Position numbers and translations under genes: made by a program
In this document: positions 55,638 to 64,000 of the stretch, in pieces
Layout: every line of letters begins with the position of its first letter
Numbering within the stretch: the first letter of the stretch is position 1
Source of the DNA: Xestospongia bergquistia
Taxonomy: Eukaryota; Porifera; Demospongiae; Haplosclerida; Petrosiidae
Reading direction: 5' to 3'
Assembly: GCA_963965975.1 (NCBI GenBank)
Contig: OZ014415.1
Span: forward strand, 6,205,001 to 6,269,000
DNA length: 64,000 nucleotides
The notes under the pieces: generated by a model
What the model was told of the DNA's origin: nothing
Database searches by the model: none
What the model saw: only the letters and a program-made list of their open reading frames with translations

Positions 55638-56095
55638 GAGCACCCTAGAGGACAAAATAAAGTATTGTTACTCAATTTTTAAACTCATTTTCCTATGGAT
55701 ATACTGTTTCAGCATTGACAGTAGATCATGTAGATGGGAATGGCACCTCAATCATTTCAAGTGGGCATGGACATGGCCATCTACACAATCCCAACGATAT
55801 TTGGCCTACCACTATACACACGGTAACTTGTTGTACACAACAAGCTGTCCACGCCATTTTATCTCTGATAAGACTTTAAGGTTCAGTGAACAGTTTCCAT
55901 TATTTCGAATGAAATTGTTCCCTATGACCTAAGCCCTAAACTCATAAAGCTAGGCCTAACATTGCAACAAACTAATCAAGCTCCTAATGGGTTACTGAAA
56001 CAAACATCAATCAGAAAATTTGCTCAATTAAGAATCTATTTAATCATTTACTATTGATACTTATCAATATTTTATTTTTGCCCTCTATGGCGCTC
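55638..56095. mobile_element. Putative 460-bp inverted-repeat element
   Basis: The left end is GAGCACCCTAGAGGACAAAA then TAAAGTATTG. The right end is CAATATTTTATTTTTGCCCT then CTATGGCGCTC, roughly its reverse complement. Related right-end sequences (ATACTTTATTTTTGTCCTC, then AAGGGCG) precede the conserved promoter blocks of methyltransferase copies 2, 3 and 7. No transposase is present; short open frames inside have no recognisable domain. Unit 1 of the 3.4-kb duplication lacks this insert. Confidence 0.5.
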
Positions 56096-56096
56096 C

Positions 56097-56229
56097 ATAG
56101 ATTACTTTGGAGTTTAGAGTTCATGGGAATCACTCACTGTACCATATGCTGGTATGGTATACTATTACAAAGGAAGAAATTATATAATAAGTAATTCACA
56201 TGAACTCTAGATTCCATAGTAACCCATCC
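56097..56229. mobile_element. MITE family 2, copy b
   Basis: The arms ATAGATTACTTTGGAGTTTA then GAGTTCATGGGAAT and, at the right, GTAATTCACATGAACTCTAG then ATTCCATAGTAACCC pair with each other and resemble 29748-29893. The centre contains ACCATATGCTGGTATGGTAT, itself nearly palindromic. Confidence 0.6.
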
Positions 56230-56352
56230 TTGAAAGCTACAAATTATTTGTTACAGTGACACGTCAATTTTTTATAGTGACCTTTATATAAAAGTAGACT
56301 GACAGCTGGAGAAATCAGACATACTGTATATCCAGATTAACAAAATCCTAAG

Positions 56353-57019
56353 ATGACTACTTCAAGTTTCCTTATTGCTATTATGATGTGTGTAGGCTGT
56401 CTTGTAGTTCAAGAGATAGCTGCTGGTGAGTGAATCTCTTACATCATTATTGTTATATGTACATTGGTTAGATAAAGATGGCGGTGTGACATACACTCGA
56501 TGGGGACGTACTACTTGTCCCAACAGCACTGGTGCTACACTTGTATATGAAGGATATGCAGCTGGAAGCCATTGGCAAGAAACAGGTGGAGGAGCCAACT
56601 ACCTTTGTCTCCCCAAAATTCCTGAGTATTGGTCTATAGGAGTTGGACAGTCAACTGCACATGCATTTCTATATGGTGCTGAATATCATTCTCGTCTATA
56701 CCCCTCATTTGTTGATTCTACTCCACCTTGTGCTGTTTGCTTTGCAGTTGGTAAGACAGCAGCACTTATGATTCCAGCAAAACTAACATGTCCTCCATCA
56801 TGGACAATGGAATACAATGGTTACTTAGTGGCAGAACATTATGGTAATTCAAACAATGTTGTTTTTGAATGTGTCGATTTTAATCGAGAAGCAGTACCAG
56901 GTACTTCAAAGTCTGATCCATCAGCCTCTATCCATCATGTACGTACTAAATGTCATGGTCTACCATGCCCTCCTTACAGTGCTACAAAAGAATTATCTTG
57001 TGTGGTGTGTACAAAATAA
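56353..57019 (+). CDS. Secreted short-chain-collagen-C4-like protein, copy 2
   Basis: Exons 56353-56425 and 56472-57019 (46-nt phase-1 intron) encode 206 residues. The mature domain differs from copy 1 at only a handful of positions, while the signal peptide is more diverged (ending LVVQEIAAG versus LVIQIVAG). All Cys residues are conserved, including the final CVVCTK. The promoter region and 3' end are also shared. The stronger conservation of exon 2 over exon 1 suggests constraint on the domain. Confidence 0.85.
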
Positions 57020-58516
57020 AAGTATTAAAATTGAAACTATATTTTTTATTAGCTAATTTTTTTGCTTGTTAATTTAAAAATAGAATTAATTTTTTGGTAG
57101 AAAGGAAGAAAACTTTTTTTATTATTGAATTGAGGATGATTCATGAGACATTAGTAAAACAAACTATCTAGTCTGTCTACTACAATTAAATTAAGTCTGT
57201 TAGTTGGTTCACGTACAGTTTATGACTAAATATTATCATCACAACTGATAACCAGCCCCTCCCTCAATAAACGTTTTCTGAGGTATGGACTAGCTAAGGT
57301 ATGAGACTATTTTCCACCTACAAACTTCACATTTTAGTGATCTAGAGGATCATTGGTGACTCAACCAATCAAAGTATCTTCTTTTTGACCTAGTGGATTA
57401 ACGACAACCCTGCCCATATTTCATTGTCCTAATCTGTCCAATTGCACATGTTTAAATTCAGCAAACGGCTGTCTATGTTAGGAGATCCCAAGATAAGGTC
57501 TTAAAATAATAATCCTCAAACACACAAGAAGCCATGGCCTCCTGGCTAGTCAGTACTGACACTATAGTTACTACTATGTAAACAAAAGGACTCTTTAAAC
57601 ATTACATCAACTTCCAGTAACTGACTACAATAACAACTAATTCACCTTAAGTGAAATTATCTCCTTATTGGGTATACTTATCTCCAATACAGCAGATTCC
57701 AGATGAACAGGTATGGTTTGAGTTTTATATTACATAACAGCCAATGAGAAGTAATTTATAAATGGGAGACTCTGCCATTTTACAGAGAGTATTATTATAT
57801 TTATACACTTTATCACGTGCTTACAATCTTAAGGACTGAGCTAGTTGAAGCACTTAATATGTTTGGAATAATAAAGTAGATAATAGTACTGCAGAGCAAG
57901 TATAAATAAATGGTTGTTAAAGACCATAGCATATGTCATTTATGTAAATGTGCATGTCCTATTTTTTTAACAAGAATGTGTTCTCAACTTGTGTATTTTA
58001 TGAGGGCCAGCCTAAAAGTAGTATTTGCAGTTAGAACATTAGTGTAAATAGCTTCCATCTGCTACAATGTATTTCTAGTTTACCAGCAGTGTTTAATTAA
58101 TATGACATTACAGTTAATGAGCTAACGGAACAACTTGTAAACAAAAGAATATTTCATCATCTCAGCTGAAAAACCTTTTTGCATTGGACCAACATCAAGT
58201 AAAGAAAGTAAATTATTTACATTAGATAAGGTACTTTGAGGAGGGAGATTGACGCTACATCCTTTTAAATTTTTGGAACACAAATAGCATTTGTTTAGCA
58301 CACAAATATGTGTTATAAATGGTACCAAATACTAATAATGGCATATAGTAGGTAACACTTGTATCAAGGATACTTCAAAGTATGGTAGTTTCAAATCTTA
58401 AGAATTCCATCACCTTGCCTTGCATAGAAATATTTAAATTTTATGCTAAACTTTTAAATATTACTTTTTATACTTTATAAGTTTTTAAGTAGTTAACATT
58501 TATACCAGCTGTCATA
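57020..58516. other. 3' half of duplication unit 2, then PARS2 3' flank
   Basis: 57200-58290 is paralogous to 53430-54640 and ends around GGAACACAAATAGCATTTG. No gene is seen. The remainder is AT-rich flank of the minus-strand synthetase gene. Confidence 0.55.
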
Positions 58517-61500
58517 TTAGATTTGAAATCTTTCTCGGATTACATCAACAAGAGATGATTCTGATATGATTTCCTTAGTTCTCTGATCTCTGCATAGTGT
58601 CTGCAACTCAACATGATTTTCTGGGTTCTGTACAAAATAAACCACAGCTGTATATTATTATTACACTATTATTATAAAGGATAACAGTTTATTTGTGTAT
58701 TACAGTATATCTCAAAGGCATGTATCAAGTTAAAGGTGAAATAATATGGAGTTCTATGTCAGTAAGATTACCTTTGGACCAATGAGGACAGCAAATGGAT
58801 ATGCCATCATTTCAATATGGCGTAGTCTATCTCCAATTGTGAGATGAACTCTGTCATCAAGGAGTACATCACCTGGTAGATGAGATTGGAGCGCGTTATA
58901 GATATTCATTGCTCTGTTCATGAATTCATTAGATGCCTAATGGAAATAAACCTATGTCAAGTCAGATAGTTATAATAACATTTTTTAAGGTTATTAGCAA
59001 GATGTGTGTAAAAAGACTAAAAACTATGAAATTCTTTTTGTGTGTGTATATCAAATTAAGTTTGTCAACAAAACAATACTTAGTTGGTAAAAAAATAACT
59101 TAAGTGCCCTCATAAATCAAGAGATAATAATTATTACGGGTACAAAAAACTGTATAATGTAATGGACACATAAAATTAAAATATTAATAATAATAATGAA
59201 TGTTGCAATCAGGAGCACATCAAAAACGACAAGAAGGAGCTGGCATCTCCCACACAAATAATTAAAATTTGTGTACTCACTACTATTTTTAAAGTAAATA
59301 ATTGACCACACCTCGAGGAGAAGACAACAACTATCCAGATTTTCCCACACATATGTAAGCAATAGTATCAAATAACTCTTTTCTTCATTTGCTGGTATTT
59401 TGTTCATGTCTGACTCTGCTTTCCTTTACCTGCTGTCTATACAAATTTCAATTATTTGTGTGGGAGATACTAGCTCCTTTTGATAATACAGTTGTAAGTT
59501 GTCAAGATAAGTCAGCACATTTATATTGCTTATGATTGTAAAACTGAATACATACTCATGAATACATGAAGGAGCTGGCATCTCCCACACAAATAATTAA
59601 AATTTGTGTACTCACTACTATTTTTAAAGTAAATAATTGACCACACCTCGAGGAGAAGACAACAACTATCCAGATTTTCCCACACATATGTAAGCAATAG
59701 TATCAAATAACTCTTTTCTTTATTTGCTGGTATTTTGTTCATGTCTGACTCTGCTTTCCTTTACCTGCTGTCTATACAAATTTCAATTATTTGTGTGGGA
59801 GATACTAGCTCCTTTTGATAATACAGTTGTAAGTTGTCAAGATAAGTCAGCACATTTATATTGCTTATGATTGTAAAACTGAATACATACTCATGAATAC
59901 ATGAAGGAATACATTTCAATAAGGAAGGAAATAGCAGTGTAAAAATTAATGTGTACATTGTATTTAAAACCAACTACTAAACTATAACATGCATTAGTTA
60001 CTAGTCAGAACCAACATCTAACAAAGATGACAACAATTTCAAGTCTATTTTTATTGATCAGTATTAGCTGTTTTGGAGTTCAAGAAATAGCTGGTGGTGT
60101 GTACAAATACTCACAACATTTTCTTTGATTTTTAGCTCTTATTTAGTGAATTCAATGCTATATAAATAAATTCTATGTTTTAACCAAATCAAATAACCCA
60201 TAACCATTTTAAACAAAGTATTCCTCACTTAACAAAAATTGTCATTTTGTGACTGTTTGTTACTGTTATTTCTATTTACTTGTTTATACAGCAACTTGTG
60301 GGAGTTATACGTACAATCCTGTCTACCAAGTTTGTTGCGAAGGTAAAGTCCTATATAAGTCAGGTGGAAAAACTGTTTGCTGTGGTGCCAAAAATTATAA
60401 TCCCTCCTACTCCATATGCTGCGGCGGAAAACTCGGCTCCAGATCATCAGGTGGTATAACTGCTTGCTGTGGTACTAAGATCTATAATCCAGCTAACAAT
60501 ATATGTTGTCAAGGAGTACTTCATTACAAATCAATTGGTACTGGATATTGCTGTGGTACTAAGAATTTTAGCCCAACATATCATGTATGTTGCCAAGGAT
60601 ATCGACTCCTTCCCAAATTAGGTGGTAAAATTTATTGCTGTGGTGATACAAATTATAATCCATCACGTTCTATTTGTTGTAACGGACACGTCTGTCCCAA
60701 GAATGGCTTTAAAACAGCTTGTTGTATTAATACAAGTTATAATCCAAAAACACACGTATGCTGCCCAGGTGGACAAATCAAATATGGAAGAAAATGTTAA
60801 TTTGACATATTAATTTTGGCTGAATTTAGGCACTATTTTTACATTTTTTTTTACCAACCATTTATTGATCTTTATTTTACTCATTTTTTAAAAAATTATG
60901 CCTTTAATAAAGATTAACAAAGACAATAAACTATTAAATGTGGTAAAAGTCAAGAGAAAGCAAATGACAGTCCAGAGTTAGTCAAGACTTAAGAGTCCAG
61001 ACTTAATAGTTCAGAGTTACAGTCTAGACTTAAGAGTTCAGAGTTATAGTGTAGACGTAAGAGTTTAAAGTTATGTTACATCCATTCTTTCATTACAACT
61101 CAAACACAAATGATCAATTTAATGCAGTCCCTTTGTATTTAAAATACATCATAAAATATATTTTAATACAAGTATATAGACCTTTTAAAGAGTTAAACAA
61201 ACATTAAAAATATTAACACTATAAAAATGAATTGATTGATTCTACCAATCTGTGGTTACTAGGCAATATTTTATTTATAAAACATGACAAGACGTTCCAA
61301 GAAGACTTCATATGTGAATAAACATGACAGCTGCTGGTAACATATCACGCCCACAAATACAATGTTGTATGCAAATATTTGCAAACATGACTGTTGCGCA
61401 ATACATTCGTAAAATCCATTAAAGCTTGAGTCGTGGTCATTCTCAGTATAAACATTACACCATCTTCATCACTGATTACATGAAGATTCCATTTAATGTC

Positions 61501-64000
61501 TCATTAGTTAGACAAACGAGTCTGTATCCAAAGGAGATTGGATTCAAACCAAATACAAAACCACAATATAAGGATTCTCAGCTTTTTTCCATTGAAACTG
61601 TGCAGTCAAGCTATCTCTATGTTAAGTGAATTAATCCATGAAGAATAACCATCAATCAAAAACTCTATACTGCAGGAGAATATAAATATTTAGTCAACCC
61701 CTGGGTCATTGAGTCATTAAGACAATTTGAAAATATGAAATGATAAGAAAGCATAGATGAGACATTGTAGAATACAGTTAAAGTGACAGTTATCAATATT
61801 ATTTAATTTTCTTAAATTTGTTTCAATAGAGAAAGTATTGATGTTAAAAATATTAATAAAATTGTAAAATTAATTAAATCAGTGGGTGTTAATGCATGGC
61901 TTGAATTGTTTGTGTCCAAGAGCATTCATATTGTAATAGATGCAGATTTGTACACACCGCTTCTGAGAAATTATTTATTGTAAGAAAATCCTTTCCATAT
62001 ATTTATAGCCATTCAATGACCATAAATTGGCCAAAGCAACAGCGTCATTTTAACAATGTAACAAAGTTTAAGTAAATTATCATGTTTTCAATATAACTAA
62101 CATTAGGTTCTTAAGATGAGTTCATTATGTACACAAGTTTATTGCGAGAAGATGTCATGTTTACATACTCAATTGAAAATATTAAATATCATCAAAAGGT
62201 TACAAGTTTGTCAAAAGGGAAGGAATGTTTAGTTAAAATTGCATTTGTATTTAGTGAAGCAAGTCTTAAATATGTTCAACTAATTATTATAAACTATTAA
62301 AGAGTAACTCCAGGGAAATGATAATTTTGTTTATTGTACTCAAAGCAACATTTATTCACAATTATCCCTTAATAATATGAAAAATGCTTGAACTGTAAAA
62401 AATATGAAGGAAAAGTTTACATTAGCTGCAACCAACTATTTTGCTTCCTATTGTGGGTGGAGTCAAAGAATGATGGGGGTTTGTGTTTTCACATGTCTTA
62501 GCCTAACATCAACTAACTATTTGACAATCTTAATATAATAACATAATGTTGATTTTATAGGAGATTATATTGCTATAGTAGATTTATGATATCAAAAGAA
62601 ACGAGTTAGCAAGTTGAGCTGGCTTGATTCAATTCTCAAGCAGGTACTTTATGCAGGAATAACTGGTGTATTACCATTATTATAAGTATAGACTATACAT
62701 TGAGGTTAAGGTAGATACATGATTTATACATTGATGGCTACATGCCAGAGTTGTATAAACATGTAGCTGCTACTAGACCAAGGTGCATAACTGACTTGTA
62801 CTATATTGACCAATCAGATTGCTTTATTTCAATTGCTGCATTAGAAACACTATATCTGTTCATGTATATGTCGAGATCTGGTTATTAGCTTTAACTAACA
62901 GAAAAATACTTACCATTTACTTACTTGCAGTAGAAGTAATGGACTTTCTTATTCACACTTGTTTGAAACACACAAAACAACTATTCTGCTAGAGTTTTAC
63001 ACCTTCATTATAACAAATATACTGACTCGTAGTAATAGAAAGATAGGACAGAAATTTCTGTCAAATTGATTGCTATAATATTGGAAGTCACAGCTTCAGA
63101 AAAGAGTATATAAGAACTCTTACACCTCTCTGGGAGATGTACAAATTATTTATTGACCTGAAATGAAGCAATCTGATTGGTCAATTAAGGCATAGCATGA
63201 TACAAATACAGTATATTACTATTGTATTAAAGGAAAAATTCACTTGGTTTGTATCTACACAATATATTCAGTACACATACATTTCTTTCACATTGTATTA
63301 TAAGTAGATATGCATATATACATACATACATATGTACACACATCCATATATACCGTATAGCGGGTTTTTTTCGGGGGGTAAAATTTTCATGGTTTTCGTG
63401 GTTGAGCAACAAACCACGAAATATTTACCCACGAAAGTTAATTAGTTGCAATGTGCCACGCCCATCAATACATACATGTGGTTGCACGCACGTTGTTGAT
63501 CAGCGAGTCTTAGATTCAGTATGGCCTTCTTTCAATACTTCAAGAGGGAAAAGAACAACCTACCCAATCCTCATGGCCCTTTAGCACAATCTGTACCATC
63601 AATTGCCAACTCAGAAGTTCGCTCTGTTATAGAGTCACAGAACAACAAAAATAGAGGCCAATATGCAAAGTACACTCCTGAACAGAAGTCTATGATCGGA
63701 AAGAGAGCTGCTGTACACGTGGTGTACGCCATTTGTACACCACGTGTATAAGGGGTGTGGTTTAGACTAGATCGCTCGACCACAAAATTTTTGCCACAAA
63801 CCAACCAAATTTTTGACATCCACGAAAATTTTGCCCCACGAAAAAAACCCGCTATACGGTATATATTGTTCTTACCTTTTTAAAGATGAGAGGAGTAACA
63901 CACACTTTCACAGGAGCAACAGACAATGGCCATATCATTTTACCACTGTATTTTATCAGGTTATATTCTACTATTGCTTGTAACAAACGAGATACACCTA
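58517..64000 (-). CDS. PARS2: Mitochondrial-type prolyl-tRNA synthetase, C-terminal part (partial)
   Basis: Three exons are visible on the minus strand. The first (from beyond 64000 to 63876) encodes GVSRLLQAIVEYN and IWPLSVAPVKVCV, the class II synthetase motif 3 region followed by the start of the anticodon-binding domain. The second (58936-58772) encodes LPGDVLLDDRVHLTIGDRLR and AYPFAVLIGPK. The last (58627-58517) ends FQI-stop. Order and sequence match the bacterial-type/mitochondrial ProRS, which charges mitochondrial tRNA-Pro. The catalytic N-terminal exons lie outside the window. The intron 58937-63875 is 4.9 kb and contains a gene on the other strand plus two transposon types. The assignment rests on the anticodon-binding domain, so confidence is good but not complete. 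Confidence 0.8.
59236..59474. mobile_element. MITE family 3, copy a, in PARS2 intron
   Basis: Terminal inverted repeats of about 38 bp: GGAGCTGGCATCTCCCACAC then AAATAATTAAAATTTGTGTA. The right end is ACAAATTTCAATTATTTGTG then TGGGAGATACTAGCTCC. It is non-coding despite a 96-residue open frame on the minus strand. Confidence 0.8.
59571..59809. mobile_element. MITE family 3, copy b (tandem duplicate)
   Basis: Nearly identical to 59236-59474, with one visible difference (TTTCTTCATTTG versus TTTCTTTATTTG). Element and flank are repeated with a period of 335 bp, from about 59233 to 59905. The duplication therefore includes about 95 bp of non-element sequence and is a segmental duplication, not a second insertion. 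Confidence 0.85.
60027..60800 (+). CDS. Galaxin-like secreted protein, nested in a PARS2 intron
   Basis: Exons 60027-60093 and 60292-60800 (phase-1 intron) encode 191 residues. Exon 1 is a signal peptide ending VQEIAG. The mature part has six to seven repeats of about 23-27 residues built on paired cysteines: YNPVYQVCCEGK, VCCGAKNYNPSYSICCGG, ACCGTKIYNPANNICCQG, YCCGTKNFSPTYHVCCQG, YCCGDTNYNPSRSICCNG and ACCINTSYNPKTHVCCPGG. This di-cysteine CCG-x3-YNP-x4-CC pattern is that of galaxin, a coral skeletal organic matrix protein, and of galaxin-like proteins elsewhere. A structural extracellular role is likely. It runs opposite to PARS2, wholly inside the latter's intron. Confidence 0.87.
60969..61075. 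repeat. Degenerate minisatellite, unit about 27 bp
   Basis: Four imperfect units of the type AGTCCAGAGTTAGTCAAGAC then TTAAG: the variants are GAGTCCAGACTTAATAGTTC, GTTACAGTCTAGACTTAAGA and GTTATAGTGTAGACGTAAGA. Confidence 0.75.
62808..63190. mobile_element. MITE-like inverted-repeat element in PARS2 intron
   Basis: ATTGACCAATCAGATTGCTT followed by TATTTCA at the left pairs with TGAAATGAAGCAATCTGATT then GGTCAAT at the right, with one mismatch in 27. The interior is non-coding. Confidence 0.6.
63351..63861 (+). mobile_element. Internally deleted pogo/Tc1-like element
   Basis: Inverted ends TACCGTATAGCGGGTTTTTT and AAAAAACCCGCTATACGGTA are flanked by TA on both sides, as expected for TA-targeting elements. 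Subterminal AAATTTTCGTGG-type motifs repeat on both sides. The internal frame from ATG 63521 encodes FFQYFKREKNNLPNPHGPLA and YTPEQKSMIGKRAAVH, resembling the N-terminal DNA-binding region of pogo-like transposases (YTPEQ-x-IGK-x-A). It then stops at 63751; the DDE domain is absent. The right end is 14 bp from the PARS2 splice donor. Confidence 0.75.

Larger units (their letters stand above)
60801..63350. other. Remainder of the PARS2 intron
   Basis: No gene is recognised. It contains a degenerate minisatellite (60969-61075) and an inverted-repeat element (62808-63190). A 67-residue open frame at 61426-61629 has no domain or paralogue I recognise and no splice context, so it is not called. 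Confidence 0.5.

Noticed and set aside
55612-55932. 106-residue plus-strand open frame
   Set aside because: Falls mostly within the putative inverted-repeat element, with no codon bias or domain; absent from the paralogous unit.
59117-59742. Two similar minus-strand open frames of 96 and 70 residues
   Set aside because: They lie across a MITE with 38-bp inverted ends and its tandem duplicate; no domain or splice context.
62600-62660. Possible tRNA-like segment
   Set aside because: A T-arm-like hairpin can be drawn but acceptor and anticodon stems do not form; no tRNA gene could be supported in the window.

Overview
The window is AT-rich metazoan nuclear DNA with short GT-AG introns (some under 50 nt) packed between small exons, many tandem gene duplications and several degraded DNA transposons. 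Two secreted proteins carry the C-terminal domain of sponge short-chain collagens and one is galaxin-like. With the intron style this points to a demosponge such as Amphimedon; that assignment is inference, because no species-diagnostic locus was tested.

Layout. 1-4700: two head-to-tail TMEM104-like membrane transporter genes on the minus strand; the downstream one (1-2121, cut by the window edge) is a pseudogene with two in-frame stops. 5919-16799: two tandem minus-strand B4GALNT3/4-like glycosyltransferase genes (signal anchor, PA14-like region, C-terminal GalNAc-transferase domain). The second has introns swollen by a 378-bp TA tract, a 400-bp GA/CAGA tract and a MITE. 16905-17133: a CpG-containing NRF-1-like motif and an orphan ubiquitin-specific-protease exon diverging from it. 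17680-21746: a complete HSDL2 gene (minus). 22603-45600: a plus-strand head-to-tail array of a small six-exon SAM-dependent methyltransferase. By exon structure copies 1, 4, 5 and 7 are intact; copy 2 has a 14-nt frameshifting deletion; copy 3 is a composite pseudogene; copies 6 and 8 are truncated and share an 8-nt deletion; one further exon 6 is orphaned. The array is interrupted by a PIF/Harbinger relic (26.3-27.8 kb), a hAT/ZMYM1-like relic (38.8-40.8 kb) and MITEs.

46036-51649: a five-exon gene for a roughly 1300-residue protein that I do not recognise (helical N-terminus, coiled coil, Cys/His motifs resembling an HNH-like module, and a C-terminal FCS-like zinc module). 51.2-58.3 kb: a tandem segmental duplication of about 3.4 kb, each unit holding the tail of that gene and one short-chain-collagen-C4-like secreted gene. 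58517-64000: the 3' part of a mitochondrial-type prolyl-tRNA synthetase gene (minus). Its 4.9-kb intron contains, on the opposite strand, a complete galaxin-like gene, plus a tandemly duplicated MITE and an internally deleted pogo/Tc1-like element ending 14 bp from a splice donor.

The dominant theme is local duplication followed by decay: TMEM104, B4GALNT, the methyltransferases and the C4-like genes each occur as tandem copies at different stages of divergence. The least explained items are the methyltransferase array and the Cys-rich 1300-residue protein. A signal-peptide exon shared by three secreted genes with two unrelated mature domains is also notable.
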